A DNA stretch of 64,000 nt from Haloplanus ruber (GTDB lineage: Archaea; Halobacteriota; Halobacteria; Halobacteriales; Haloferacaceae), in NCBI RefSeq assembly GCF_024494725.1, contig NZ_JANHDK010000003.1, positions 124,001 to 188,000 on the forward strand, in the 5' to 3' direction. Under the pieces are notes generated by a model. The model did no database searches. It was not told the DNA's origin and was given only the letters and a program-made list of their open reading frames with translations. This document shows positions 52,025-62,382 of this stretch, piece by piece. The number at the start of each line of letters is the position of its first letter. The stretch's first letter is position 1. The translations under genes were made by a program, and so were the position numbers.

Positions 52025-53980
52025 ATGGGACGGACGCTCACGGAGAAGATACTCGCCGATCACCTCGTCGACGGCGACATCGAGACCGGCGAGGAGATCG
52101 GCATCGCAGTCGACCAGACCATCGCCCACGACCTGACGGGGACGATGGCGTGGCTCCAGTTCGAGGCGCTCGGCCTCGACGAGGTGCAAGTCGAGGTGGC
52201 TGGCCAGCACTGTGACCACCAGACCTACCAACCGGACTTCAAGGTCTCCGACGACCACCGGTTCCTCCGGTCGGCGGCGGGCACCTACGGGGCCTACTTC
52301 GCGCGGCCCGGCACCGGCATCCTCCACCAGGTCCACAAGGAGAACTTCACCGCGCCGGGGAAGACCCTGATCGGCGCCGACTCCCACACCCCGACCGCGG
52401 GGGGCTTGGGATCGCTCGGCATCGGGACCGGCGGCCTCGACGTGGCCACCGCGATGGGTGGCGCGCCCTTCTACCTCGACGTGCCGGAGGTAGTGAACGT
52501 CCGCCTCGAGGGTGAACTCTCCGCGTGGGCGACCGCGAAGGACGTCATCCTCGAACTCCTCCGCCGGTACTCCGTCAAGTTCGGCGTCGACAAGGTGTTC
52601 GAGTACACCGGCCCGGGCGTCGAGAGTCTCTCCGCCCACGAGCGGACCGTCATCACGAACATGGGGACGGAACTCGGCGCCACAACCTCGGTCTTCCCGA
52701 GCGACGAGCGCACGAAAGCGTTTTTCCAACGGTTGGAGCGCCCCGAGGACTACGTCGAACTCGCGCCCGACCCCGACGCCGAGTACGACGACGAAATCGT
52801 CGTCGACCTCGGAGAGATCGAACCGCTGATCTCCTGCCCGTCGATGCCGGACAACGTCGTCCCCGTCCGCGAGGTGTCGGGTATCGCGGTCGATCAGGTG
52901 CTCGTCGGCTCCTGTACCAACGGCGCCTACGAGGATATCCTCCCGGTGGCGAAGATGCTCGACGGCCGCGAGGTGGCCAAACGGACCGAGGCCGTCGTCG
53001 CCCCGGCGTCGAAACAGGCCTCGGAGATGCTTGCGCGCAACGGCTTCACCGCGGAACTGATGGCCGCCGGCGTCAACGTCTCCGAGGCGACGTGTGGCGC
53101 CTGCATCGGCGCCGGCCACGTCCCCGCCAGCGACTCCGTGAGCGTCCGCACCTTCAACCGCAACTTCGAGGGTCGTTCGGGGATGGAGGAGGACGCCGTC
53201 TATCTCTGCTCGCCCGAGGTGGCTGCCGCGACGGCGCTGACCGGTGAGATCACCGATCCACGGGACCTCGATATCGACATCGAGGCGCCGGGCTTCGAGT
53301 ACCCCGAGCGCTACATCGGTGCCAGCGAGTCGGACATCATCATGCCCGACGAGGCCGTCGACGACGGACTGGTCAAGGGGCCGAACATCGACGAGGTGCC
53401 GCTGAAGGACCCGCTGGGCGCCACCCTCGGCGGCCCCGCGCTCCTGAAGATGCCCGACAACATCACGACCGATCACGTCATTCCAGCGACTCAGGAGGTG
53501 TCGGTCTACCGGTCGAACGTCCCCAAACTCTCCGAGTTCACGCTCAAGCGGGTCGACGAGACGTTCGCCGCCCGCGCCGCCGAAGCCGACGGCGGCTTCC
53601 TCGTCGCCGGCGAGAACTACGGCCAGGGGTCCTCGCGTGAACACGCCGCGCTCTGCCCGATGTATCTGGGGGTCCACGCCGTCCTCGCGCAGTCCTTTGC
53701 CCGCATCCACAAGTCCAACCTGCTCAACTTCGGGCTCTTGCCGCTGACCATCGACGAGGCGACCTACGAGCGGATCGACCAAGGTGACGAGATCGAAATC
53801 GTCGACGACGCCGTCGACGCCGTCGAGAGCGGGCAGGAGACGCTGACGATCCGCGTCGACGACGAGTGGGAGGCGACGGTCGGCCTCGACGCCAACGAGC
53901 GCGAACGGGACCTGCTCGCGGCCGGCGGGAAACTCCCGCACACCCGCCAACAGTTCGCCGACGCTGGCGAAAACGCCTGA
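52025..53980 (+). CDS. acn: Aconitate hydratase, copy 2
   Basis: A 651-residue paralogue of the enzyme at 36569, with the same cluster and substrate motifs (GSCTNGAY, ATCGACIGAGH, DSHTPT, GENYGQGSSREHA). Compared with copy 1, the cluster motif has CGAC instead of CGPC and several active-site neighbours differ, which may mean a different substrate such as 2-methylcitrate-derived acids. The start ATG 52025 (MGRTLTEKIL) is chosen to match copy 1; a GTG at 51998 in frame would add nine residues. Confidence 0.92.
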   Translation: MGRTLTEKILADHLVDGDIETGEEIGIAVDQTIAHDLTGTMAWLQFEALGLDEVQVEVAGQHCDHQTYQPDFKVSDDHRFLRSAAGTYGAYFARPGTGILHQVHKENFTAPGKTLIGADSHTPTAGGLGSLGIGTGGLDVATAMGGAPFYLDVPEVVNVRLEGELSAWATAKDVILELLRRYSVKFGVDKVFEYTGPGVESLSAHERTVITNMGTELGATTSVFPSDERTKAFFQRLERPEDYVELAPDPDAEYDDEIVVDLGEIEPLISCPSMPDNVVPVREVSGIAVDQVLVGSCTNGAYEDILPVAKMLDGREVAKRTEAVVAPASKQASEMLARNGFTAELMAAGVNVSEATCGACIGAGHVPASDSVSVRTFNRNFEGRSGMEEDAVYLCSPEVAAATALTGEITDPRDLDIDIEAPGFEYPERYIGASESDIIMPDEAVDDGLVKGPNIDEVPLKDPLGATLGGPALLKMPDNITTDHVIPATQEVSVYRSNVPKLSEFTLKRVDETFAARAAEADGGFLVAGENYGQGSSREHAALCPMYLGVHAVLAQSFARIHKSNLLNFGLLPLTIDEATYERIDQGDEIEIVDDAVDAVESGQETLTIRVDDEWEATVGLDANERERDLLAAGGKLPHTRQQFADAGENA

Positions 53981-53983
53981 CCC

Positions 53984-54259
53984 TCACGTCAGCAGGTCTT
54001 CGTCGCACTCGGGGCAGACCTGCATGTCGTTGACCGAACGGGCCGCCGGGTTCTCGCCACAGATTTCACACGTCGGGACCGACCGCTCGGCGGGCATCAC
54101 GCGTGTGTCCCCGCTTCCGTCCTCGTCAACGCCACCCCCTTCTCCACCCTCGGTCATCGCCGCCTCGTGCGGGAGGGAGGGGCCCCGAACCCGCGTGAAG
54201 TAGAGGACGACCCCGAGGATGGCGAGCGACCCGATGAGGAAGCCGAGTTCGAAGGCCAT
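53984..54259 (-). CDS. Membrane protein with C-terminal zinc ribbon
   Basis: A 91-residue protein. One N-terminal helix (residues 4-22, LGFLIGSLAILGVVLYF) is followed by an acidic linker and a short zinc-ribbon with CEICG and CPECD. It is probably anchored with the ribbon in the cytoplasm. The ATG at 54259 begins exactly at the membrane helix; the frame continues upstream but without coding character. It is convergent with aconitase copy 2, three bases apart. Confidence 0.75.
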   Translation of the reverse strand: MAFELGFLIGSLAILGVVLYFTRVRGPSLPHEAAMTEGGEGGGVDEDGSGDTRVMPAERSVPTCEICGENPAARSVNDMQVCPECDEDLLT

Positions 54260-54506
54260 CAGCCTCACTACGCGCTCGACGGACGTTAGCTTTTCCCACG
54301 AACTCCGCTCGATCACCCTCGGAAGTCCGCTCGCAGCGCCGTTCGTCAGTGCGTGCCCGTCTTCACGAGCGCTCGGCGCCGCGTCTGTCCGGCCTTCGCG
54401 CGGTGGTGGCTCCGGACGTGTCTCGTTGGACGGATCGTCCGACTGTGACGGCGAACAGTCCCTTCAGCAGTGGAGTCGCGGGTCCCCCGCGACACGGCGG
54501 CGGGAC

Positions 54507-56120
54507 CTATTCGAGGTCGGGCCGCGAGAGTTCGGTGTACTTGGCGGTGAGGAACTCCAGCAGGACCGGGGTGCCCTCCTTGGTCTTCTCGACGCCGCGT
54601 TCGATGGCGTCGGCGACGTTGTCGGGGTCCTCGACACGCTCGCCGTAGCCGCCCATTGACTCGGCGAAGTCGGCGTAGTGGCCCGAGAACGGCGTATCGT
54701 AGCTCGCCATCTCGAAGTTGTTGAGGACGATTTCGAGAACTGGGATGTCCTCGCGAGCGGCTGTCTCGAAGTCCATGCCGGTCATGCCGATGGCGCCGTC
54801 GCCCATGACGTGGACACAGACCTTCTCGGGGTGTGTGAGCTTCGCGCCCATCATCAGCCCGAGACCGTAGCCGAGCTGCGTGGTCTTCCCCCAGCCGAGG
54901 TAGGAGAGCGGTTCGGTCACCTCGAAGAAGGGGGCCATGAAGTCGCGGGCGTTGCCGGCGTCGGCGGTGGCGACGACTTCGTCCTTGTCGACGGTTTCGT
55001 TCAGTTCGTGGACGACTCGGTAGGGGTTGATCGGCGTCTCGTCGGATTCGAGCACGTCGGCCCAGTCGTCGAGCCACTCGGACTCGATTGTCGCAATCTC
55101 CGTCGTCACGTCATCGTACCGGCCGAAGTCGGTGTCGTCGACCCGGCTCCGGACCTCGTCGACGATTGCCTCGAGGACGAGTTTCGCGTCGCCGATGACC
55201 GCGAGGTCGGACTTGTAGTCCTTGTCCACGTCGCCGGGGTCGTTCGTCGAGTGGATGAGGGTGTTGTCCTCGGTGGGCGGCGTGATGCCGTAGGCGGTCT
55301 TGGTGAAGCTACACCCAATCCCGAAGAGCACGTCGGCCTCGTGGATGAAGTGGTTGAGCTGACGGGGTTCGCTCTTCGATCCGGCGCCGAGCGAGAGTGG
55401 GTGATCCTCGGGGAAGGCGCTCTTGCCGTTGAGCGTGGTCGCGACCGGCGCCTCCAGCAGTTCCGCGAGTTCCTGCAGCGGCTCCCAGCCCTTCGCGTAG
55501 TGGACGCCCTGCCCGGCGTTGATCACCGGCAGGTCGGCGTCAAGCAACGCGTCCACGGCGTCGGAGACGGCCTCGGGGTCCGGTCCCGAACGCGTCGATG
55601 TGGTGGGTTCGTAGTCGAGGTCGTCGACCTCCTCGTAGAAGACGTCCTTCGGAATCTCGACGAGTCCCGGCCGCTGGCGCCCGTTACGGGCCGCCTGGAA
55701 CGCCCGGCGGATCGTCTCCTCGGTCGCCTCGGGATCGGTCAACTGCTCGGTCGTCTTCGTGACCGCCTGGTAGTTGACGAGCGAACTGAACTTGGGGTCC
55801 GTGTTCGTCTTCGCCCGGGAGTAGCCCGCCGGGAGTGCGACGATAGGCGCCGACTCGGCGTAGGCCTGGGCGATCCCGCCGACGGAGTTCTCCGTCCCCG
55901 GCCCGTGCTGACAGGCGAACGCCTCGACCTGATCTCCCGAGGTGATCCGGGCGATGCCGTCGAGGATGTGGGCGCCGGTTCGCTCCTGCCGAACGACGAT
56001 GGGGCGGATGCCCGCCTCCTCGGCGGCGTTGTCATCGAACAGGGGGTTGCTCGGGAACCCGATCAGGTGTTCGACGCCTTCCTCGGCCAGTATCTCCGCG
56101 ACTGCATCTGTTACGTTCAT
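54507..56120 (-). CDS. Thiamine-diphosphate-dependent enzyme (acetolactate synthase-like)
   Basis: A 537-residue protein with the three-domain layout of acetolactate synthase and related decarboxylases. The N-terminal catalytic Glu lies in RQERTGAH and GPGTENSVGG follows. The C-terminal cofactor motif is GDGAIGMTGMDFETAA with NNFEMASY. It lacks the FAD/herbicide features needed to call acetolactate synthase firmly, and no small regulatory subunit is adjacent. Glyoxylate carboligase, oxalyl-CoA or sulfopyruvate-type activity is possible. A hydroxyacid dehydrogenase is divergent from it. Confidence 0.85.
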   Translation of the reverse strand: MNVTDAVAEILAEEGVEHLIGFPSNPLFDDNAAEEAGIRPIVVRQERTGAHILDGIARITSGDQVEAFACQHGPGTENSVGGIAQAYAESAPIVALPAGYSRAKTNTDPKFSSLVNYQAVTKTTEQLTDPEATEETIRRAFQAARNGRQRPGLVEIPKDVFYEEVDDLDYEPTTSTRSGPDPEAVSDAVDALLDADLPVINAGQGVHYAKGWEPLQELAELLEAPVATTLNGKSAFPEDHPLSLGAGSKSEPRQLNHFIHEADVLFGIGCSFTKTAYGITPPTEDNTLIHSTNDPGDVDKDYKSDLAVIGDAKLVLEAIVDEVRSRVDDTDFGRYDDVTTEIATIESEWLDDWADVLESDETPINPYRVVHELNETVDKDEVVATADAGNARDFMAPFFEVTEPLSYLGWGKTTQLGYGLGLMMGAKLTHPEKVCVHVMGDGAIGMTGMDFETAAREDIPVLEIVLNNFEMASYDTPFSGHYADFAESMGGYGERVEDPDNVADAIERGVEKTKEGTPVLLEFLTAKYTELSRPDLE

Positions 56121-56150
56121 CCTACCGTCTATCCATTACCTCGGGGGTTG

Positions 56151-56160
56151 TAAAGTTAAT
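56151..56160 (-). promoter_or_regulatory. Promoter region of the ThDP enzyme
   Basis: The minus-strand sequence ATTAACTTTA lies 31-40 bases before the ATG at 56120, within the strongly AT-rich part (56149-56175) of the divergent gap to the dehydrogenase gene at 56289. It could serve either gene. Confidence 0.4.
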
Positions 56161-56213
56161 TTTTATTAAAGATAAGGACAGATACCTAATAGCCTATCGT
56201 CGATTGTCGATAA

Positions 56214-57227
<1,014 letters not shown>

Positions 57228-57253
57228 CCCCCCGGCCGCCGTACCGACGCTCG

Positions 57254-58669
57254 ATGGACGGCCGCCCGTTCGACGCGTTCGCCCGCACCCTCGACCGCGC
57301 CGGCGTCATCGACCCGCGTCGCCTCGACGAGACGCTGGATCTGGCGTGGCCCCGGATCATCACCGGCCTCGCCATCATGTCCAAGAGCACGGTCGACCTG
57401 GCGATGGTCGGGTGGGACGTCGGCGCCGCGGCCGTCGCCGGCCTCGCCTTCGCCAACGTCTACTGGCAGGTTGGGAAGTACCTCGGCATCGGCCTCGCGG
57501 GCGGGACCGTCACCCTCGTCTCGCAGGCCTACGGCGCCGACGACACCACGCGGGCGAGCGCCGCCGTCGCCGTCTCTCTCGTCGTCTCGCTCCTGATCGC
57601 GGTCCCCCTTGCCGCCGTCTACGCCGCCTTCGCACCCGAACTGGTCGCGGTACTTGGCTCCGAGCCGGCACCCCTGCGACACGCGGCCACCTACCTCGCT
57701 CTCGTTGCCCCCGCCCTCTGCTTCGAGTTCCCAAATCTGATCGCCAGTCGCACCTACGCCGGCGTCGGCGACACGCTGACGCCCATGGTTGTCCGTGCCG
57801 GCGGCGCGCTGGCGAACATCGTCGTCTCGGCGACACTGATCTTCGGCTACGGCCTCGGCGTCGCCGGCGCCGCCATCGGCACCTCACTCGCCACGGGTGC
57901 CGTCACCCTCGTCTTCGCGTGGGGACTTGCCGGCCGTTCCTACGCCGGCCGCGGCGCCTGTCCCGTTGCCGTCACTCGCGCGACGCTCGGCTTCGACCTT
58001 CCGCTCGTCCGGCGACTCCTCGCCGTCTCCGCGCCGCTGATGGCCCGCCGTACCGCCGAGATGCTCGTCGCCTTCCCGCTGGTGGCCATCGCCGCCACCT
58101 TCGGCCCCGCCGTCGTCGCCGCCTACGAGGTGGCTCGGCGCGTCCGCACCCTCGTCGACAGCCTCTCGTGGGGCTTTTCTATCGCCGCGAGCACGCTCGT
58201 CGGCCAGCGCCTCGGTGCCGGCGACGCGGCCGACGCCGAGGCCTACGCCCGCGCCATCGTCCGCCTCTCGGCGACGGTGTATCTCGTCGTCGGGTCGCTC
58301 GTCCTCGCGCTCTCGGGGCGGGTCGCCGGACTCTTCGTCGACGACCCAGCCGTCGTCGGCGTCGCCGGTCCCTTCGTCGCCGCCGCGGCTGTGAGCGTCG
58401 TCTTCCTCGGCATCGACGGCTCCGCTACCGGGACGCTCCGGGGTGCCGGCGATACGCGCTATCCCTTCCTCGTCTCCCTGTTCGGTCGGTACGCCTGTGC
58501 GCTCCCACTCGCCGCGCTCGGCCTCGTGACGCCTCTCGGCGCCGCCGCCTTGCTCGCCGCGATGGTCGTCGAGTCGGCGGTGCCCGCCGCGCTGAACGTC
58601 TCCCGCGTGCGGTCGAACCGCTGGAAGGCCGTCGGCCGGGCACACGTCGCCGCCGATGCGGGTGATTGA
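57254..58669 (+). CDS. MATE-family multidrug/toxin exporter
   Basis: A 471-residue integral membrane protein with about twelve helices and two MATE halves. Conserved segments include MVGWDVGAAAVAGLAFAN, GLAGGTVTLVSQAYGA and ASTLVGQRLGAGDA. It exports organic cations or metabolites using Na+ or H+. The substrate is unknown. The ATG at 57254 follows the dehydrogenase gene by 26 bases and may be in the same transcript. Confidence 0.9.
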   Translation: MDGRPFDAFARTLDRAGVIDPRRLDETLDLAWPRIITGLAIMSKSTVDLAMVGWDVGAAAVAGLAFANVYWQVGKYLGIGLAGGTVTLVSQAYGADDTTRASAAVAVSLVVSLLIAVPLAAVYAAFAPELVAVLGSEPAPLRHAATYLALVAPALCFEFPNLIASRTYAGVGDTLTPMVVRAGGALANIVVSATLIFGYGLGVAGAAIGTSLATGAVTLVFAWGLAGRSYAGRGACPVAVTRATLGFDLPLVRRLLAVSAPLMARRTAEMLVAFPLVAIAATFGPAVVAAYEVARRVRTLVDSLSWGFSIAASTLVGQRLGAGDAADAEAYARAIVRLSATVYLVVGSLVLALSGRVAGLFVDDPAVVGVAGPFVAAAAVSVVFLGIDGSATGTLRGAGDTRYPFLVSLFGRYACALPLAALGLVTPLGAAALLAAMVVESAVPAALNVSRVRSNRWKAVGRAHVAADAGD

Positions 58670-58744
58670 CGACTCCCTGCGGGTGTGGTCGACTCTCGAC
58701 GCCTTTCGTCCGTGCTGTTTTGTCGCTCCGCGCGTACTGTCGGT

Positions 58745-59776
58745 ATGACCGATATCGGCATCGTGGGCGCGGGGGCGGCTGCCGCGGCCGCCACCTACGT
58801 CCTCGACGGCGCGCTTCCCGACGCATCGATCACCGTTCTCGAGAAATCGGGCGGTCTCTGTGGCCGCGCGGCGACGCGTCGCCGCGGCGACGTGACCTAC
58901 GACTACGGCGCCAACTACATCAAGGACGACGACGACCGGGTGGTCGACCTCGTCTCTACCTTCGACGACGGTCTCGTCGAGGTGGCGGGCGACGTCCACG
59001 TCTTCGACCGTTCGGGCACGGTGAGCGAAGGGCGCGACGCCGACGAGCGCAAGTGGACCTACCGGACCGGGCTGACGCGCCTGGCGAAACACCTCTTCGA
59101 CGCCAGCGACGCGACGGTTCGCCGGCGGACCCGCGTCGAACACATCGCCCGCGCCGACGACACGTGGACGCTCACGGACGCCGAGGGCAACGCCCACGGA
59201 CCCTTCGACGCCCTCCTGTTGAACCCACCGGCGCCACAGACGGCGACGCTCCTAGAGACGGCCGACTGGGACGCCGACGCCCGAACCGACCTCCTCGATG
59301 CGACCCGCGAAGTCGACTACCGCACGATATGGACGGCTGTCTTGGGCTACCCCTTCGAACTCGACCGGCCGTACTACGCCCTCGTGAACACCGACAAGGA
59401 ACACGCGGTCGGGTGGGTCGCCCGCGAGGCGTGTAAGCCGGGCCACGTCCCCGACGGCGAGTCGGTGTTAGTGGTACAGGCCAACCACGAGTGGTCAGTC
59501 GAGCGCTACGACGCGGATCCGGAGCGAAACGTCGCCGACCTGGCCGACCACACGGCCGCCATCCTCGACGACGACCGATTGGCCGACCCCGCGTGGACCG
59601 ACCACCAGGGCTGGCGGTACGCGCTCCCCGAATCGGGGCTTCGCCGCGGCGCCCGGACCCCCGCCGAGGACGCCGGCTGCTACGTCGTCGGCGACTGGGT
59701 CGCCGGCGAGGCCCGTCTCCACGCTGCCCTCCGGAGCGGCCTCGACACCGGTGAGCGGATGGTCCACGCGCTGTAG
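58745..59776 (+). CDS. FAD-dependent amine-oxidase-like protein
   Basis: A 343-residue flavoprotein. The dinucleotide motif GIVGAGAAAAAA sits at the N-terminus, followed by LEKSGGLCGRAAT. The C-terminal FAD-binding part reads YVVGDWVAGEARLHAALRSG. It resembles renalase-type NAD(P)-linked amine oxidases. The substrate is unknown. It is preceded by a 75-base gap after the MATE gene. Confidence 0.88.
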   Translation: MTDIGIVGAGAAAAAATYVLDGALPDASITVLEKSGGLCGRAATRRRGDVTYDYGANYIKDDDDRVVDLVSTFDDGLVEVAGDVHVFDRSGTVSEGRDADERKWTYRTGLTRLAKHLFDASDATVRRRTRVEHIARADDTWTLTDAEGNAHGPFDALLLNPPAPQTATLLETADWDADARTDLLDATREVDYRTIWTAVLGYPFELDRPYYALVNTDKEHAVGWVAREACKPGHVPDGESVLVVQANHEWSVERYDADPERNVADLADHTAAILDDDRLADPAWTDHQGWRYALPESGLRRGARTPAEDAGCYVVGDWVAGEARLHAALRSGLDTGERMVHAL

Positions 59777-59817
59777 TCGATTCCACATAGTTGTAACTCG
59801 AATCACAAATCGGCGTG

Positions 59818-59823
59818 TTTATT
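59818..59823 (+). promoter_or_regulatory. TATA box of the surface glycoprotein gene
   Basis: TTTATT lies 26-31 bases before the ATG at 59849, in an AT-rich stretch after the flavoprotein gene. Confidence 0.5.
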
Positions 59824-59848
59824 GGGTCCATCAGCTTACGGTCTCGGA

Positions 59849-62377
59849 ATGAAGACGCCCGCATCCGTGACAGTTCTCGTGACGGCGTTCGTGGTGCTGT
59901 CGGTGGTCGGCGCCGGCGTCGCCGTCGAGGAGACGGGAACGACGCCGGTTGCGCCAGAGACGGCAGCACAGCACTCCCAGACGAGCGGCGCGAGCGCGCT
60001 TGCGCCCCGCGGTCGGTGGAACCCCGCGACGAGTCGCGGCGAGATCATCCTCGACGCCGGGAGCTACCACCGGGTCTATCAGGGCGAACGCGACGTTGAC
60101 CGGTGGCGACGCGCCGCCGACGACGGCGACGTGACGGGGTCGTCGTTGGTCGGCGAGAGTGGGGCCGCCGAGGGTGAGGGACTCGACCTCTCGGGATCGA
60201 TCCCGCGCAGCCAGCCGACCGGCCGGTACTCCGACGGCGGCCTCTCTGCACGGGTCGTCGAGCCACGGATCACCTCGCTTCGCCTGCTCAACCGCCGGGG
60301 TGTCGCACTCGGGTCGAACGCCACCGTTCCTCGTGACAGCCGACTGCTCCTCCGGGCCGACTGGAACTACGTCGAGGCCGAGGACGTACAGATCGACCTG
60401 CTCCGCAATGGGGTCCGCTACGAGCGTGAGGTGTTGTCGACCGACGCGTCGAGCGAGCAGTCGGCGGCGTTGCCCAGCGGGTTCCCGACCGCAGATCTGG
60501 TCCACGAGATCCAGGGATCGGGAACTACCGGCCGCTCGACCGCCGCGTGGCTGCTCGATTTCTCCGATCTGAGCACCGGCACCTACACCCTGCGGGTCGA
60601 GGGCGTCGACGACATGACCGAGGGGGAGGCCGCCCGGACCCTGACGGTCCGAATCAGCGCGGAGTCGTCGCCGACCCTCGGCCTCGACAGCCGGGACGTG
60701 ACACGCGGTGAGTGGTCGCGGTACACCGTCTCTGGCGCCGACCCCGGCGACTACCACGCCGTCTCCGTCGAGCGGTCCCGGCTCCGGAGTTCGTCGACCG
60801 ATCCGACTGGCCTGTTCCGTTCGGTCGGCGACGTGGTGGCGACCGGCGCCACGAACCGAGCGGCCTACGCCGTCGTCCGTATTCCCGAGAGCGGGCACGC
60901 GGTGGGTGTCGTCGACACCGGATTGCTCGACACCGGGCGGACGACGGTGCGACTGCACGCGGCCCGGCCGACCCGTGACGAGGCGGTCACGACCGTCGAC
61001 GACCGGGTCGGCGGGGTGCAACAGGTCACCGTCGACGTTGCGGCGGGCGCCCTCTCGACGAACGTCGGGGAACTCACCTACACCATCGGCTCCGAAATCG
61101 ACGTGCGTGGGACGGGCGAGGGCGCGGACCGGGTGGCGCTGTACGTCCGCGACGGCGGCGACTGGTACCTCCTGACCCTCGACGGCCGTGCGACGACGCG
61201 AGTCGGCTCCAACGGCGTCTGGGAGGCGCGGCGGGTCGTCCTCTCGCGGGAAGGCGACGGCGGCCGACTGCTGAGCATCCCCGGCACCCACCGGCTTGGC
61301 GTCGTCGACGCCGACGAGTTGGAGAGCGACCCGCCCCGCCGCATCTCGCGGTCGGCGTTCGCCCGCCTCCGGAGCACCCAGAAGAACATCCGGAGCGTCG
61401 CGCCCGGCCTCGCCGCCCGCCCGACCACGTACGGCGGTGAGGTCGCCGACGTCGACGACGTGACCGTCAGCGGGACCGCTGCCGGTGCGACCGAGGTTGC
61501 GGTCGTCCTCGTCGACGAACGGGGTGGGGTTCGAACCGAGCGGGTCCGTGTCGACCGCGATACCACCTTCGAGCGGACGTTCTCCCCCGACGGAATCGAG
61601 CGGGGCCGCGTCACAGCCCTCTTTGTGACCCCTGGGCGCGACGGCCGGTTCGGGAGCGGGAGCGTCCGTACGCCCGACGGGACGACGATCACCCTCGACT
61701 CCGTGAGTGCCTTCCTGCGTTACGTCGAGTCACAGCGTAACCGCGGGTTGACCGGCCAGCAGATCCTCGCCCGTCTCGACGGGCAGGTGCTGGGCGTCGC
61801 CGGCGGCGACGACCTCGCCGTCCGGGAGTCGTTCCGTCTGGCCGGACCGCGGACGACGGTGACCGACGTGGTGCCGGCGTCGACTCCCGACGCGACCGGC
61901 GTGCAAGCCGTCCCGCCCGGCGAGACGATGCTCGTGCGCGGGCGGACGAACCGGAACCCCGATGACGCCACCGTCGTCGTTGAGGTGATCGAAGGGCCGT
62001 CGGCGGCGTCGTTCCCGATGGTGACCGCGTCGTCGTGGTCGACTGACGGCGTCTGGACGGCGCGGCTGGCAGTGCCAAGCGGCGCCACGCCCGGCACCTA
62101 CACGATTGAGGTCGACGACGGCGAGAACACGGTCACCCGGGCGGTCGTGGTGGAGCGGACGCCGACGGCCACCCCGACGCCGACGCCGACGGAGCGTCCG
62201 ACCGCCACCGCGACGGCGACACGGACGCCGACGGCGACGACACAACCGGCCACTTCGACCGCTACCGCGACGACGGCCGCATCCCCGACGAGCGGCGGTG
62301 GTCCCGGCTTCGGGCCGCTCGCGTCCGTGGTGGCGTTCGCGCTTCTCGCGCTGGCGGCGGCGGCCCGGCGGCGCTGA
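59849..62377 (+). CDS. PGF-CTERM cell-surface glycoprotein
   Basis: An 842-residue exported protein. A signal peptide (about 1-27) is followed by an EIILDAGSYHRVYQGE segment close to the N-terminal repeat of haloarchaeal S-layer glycoproteins, and then many beta-rich modules. A Thr/Pro stalk (about 765-815, built on TPTATPTP-like repeats and likely O-glycosylated) precedes GGGPGFGPLASVVAFALLAL and an RRR end, the PGF-CTERM signal processed by archaeosortase A. The ATG at 59849 (MKTPASVTVLV) fits a signal peptide. It may be an S-layer component or an adhesion protein. Confidence 0.9.
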   Translation: MKTPASVTVLVTAFVVLSVVGAGVAVEETGTTPVAPETAAQHSQTSGASALAPRGRWNPATSRGEIILDAGSYHRVYQGERDVDRWRRAADDGDVTGSSLVGESGAAEGEGLDLSGSIPRSQPTGRYSDGGLSARVVEPRITSLRLLNRRGVALGSNATVPRDSRLLLRADWNYVEAEDVQIDLLRNGVRYEREVLSTDASSEQSAALPSGFPTADLVHEIQGSGTTGRSTAAWLLDFSDLSTGTYTLRVEGVDDMTEGEAARTLTVRISAESSPTLGLDSRDVTRGEWSRYTVSGADPGDYHAVSVERSRLRSSSTDPTGLFRSVGDVVATGATNRAAYAVVRIPESGHAVGVVDTGLLDTGRTTVRLHAARPTRDEAVTTVDDRVGGVQQVTVDVAAGALSTNVGELTYTIGSEIDVRGTGEGADRVALYVRDGGDWYLLTLDGRATTRVGSNGVWEARRVVLSREGDGGRLLSIPGTHRLGVVDADELESDPPRRISRSAFARLRSTQKNIRSVAPGLAARPTTYGGEVADVDDVTVSGTAAGATEVAVVLVDERGGVRTERVRVDRDTTFERTFSPDGIERGRVTALFVTPGRDGRFGSGSVRTPDGTTITLDSVSAFLRYVESQRNRGLTGQQILARLDGQVLGVAGGDDLAVRESFRLAGPRTTVTDVVPASTPDATGVQAVPPGETMLVRGRTNRNPDDATVVVEVIEGPSAASFPMVTASSWSTDGVWTARLAVPSGATPGTYTIEVDDGENTVTRAVVVERTPTATPTPTPTERPTATATATRTPTATTQPATSTATATTAASPTSGGGPGFGPLASVVAFALLALAAAARRR

Positions 62378-62382
62378 CGCCG

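Noticed and set aside
62155-62300. Repetitive ACGCCGACG-type DNA as a microsatellite or CRISPR-like repeat
   Set aside because: It encodes the Thr/Pro glycosylation stalk of the surface protein in frame, and there are no regularly spaced spacers.
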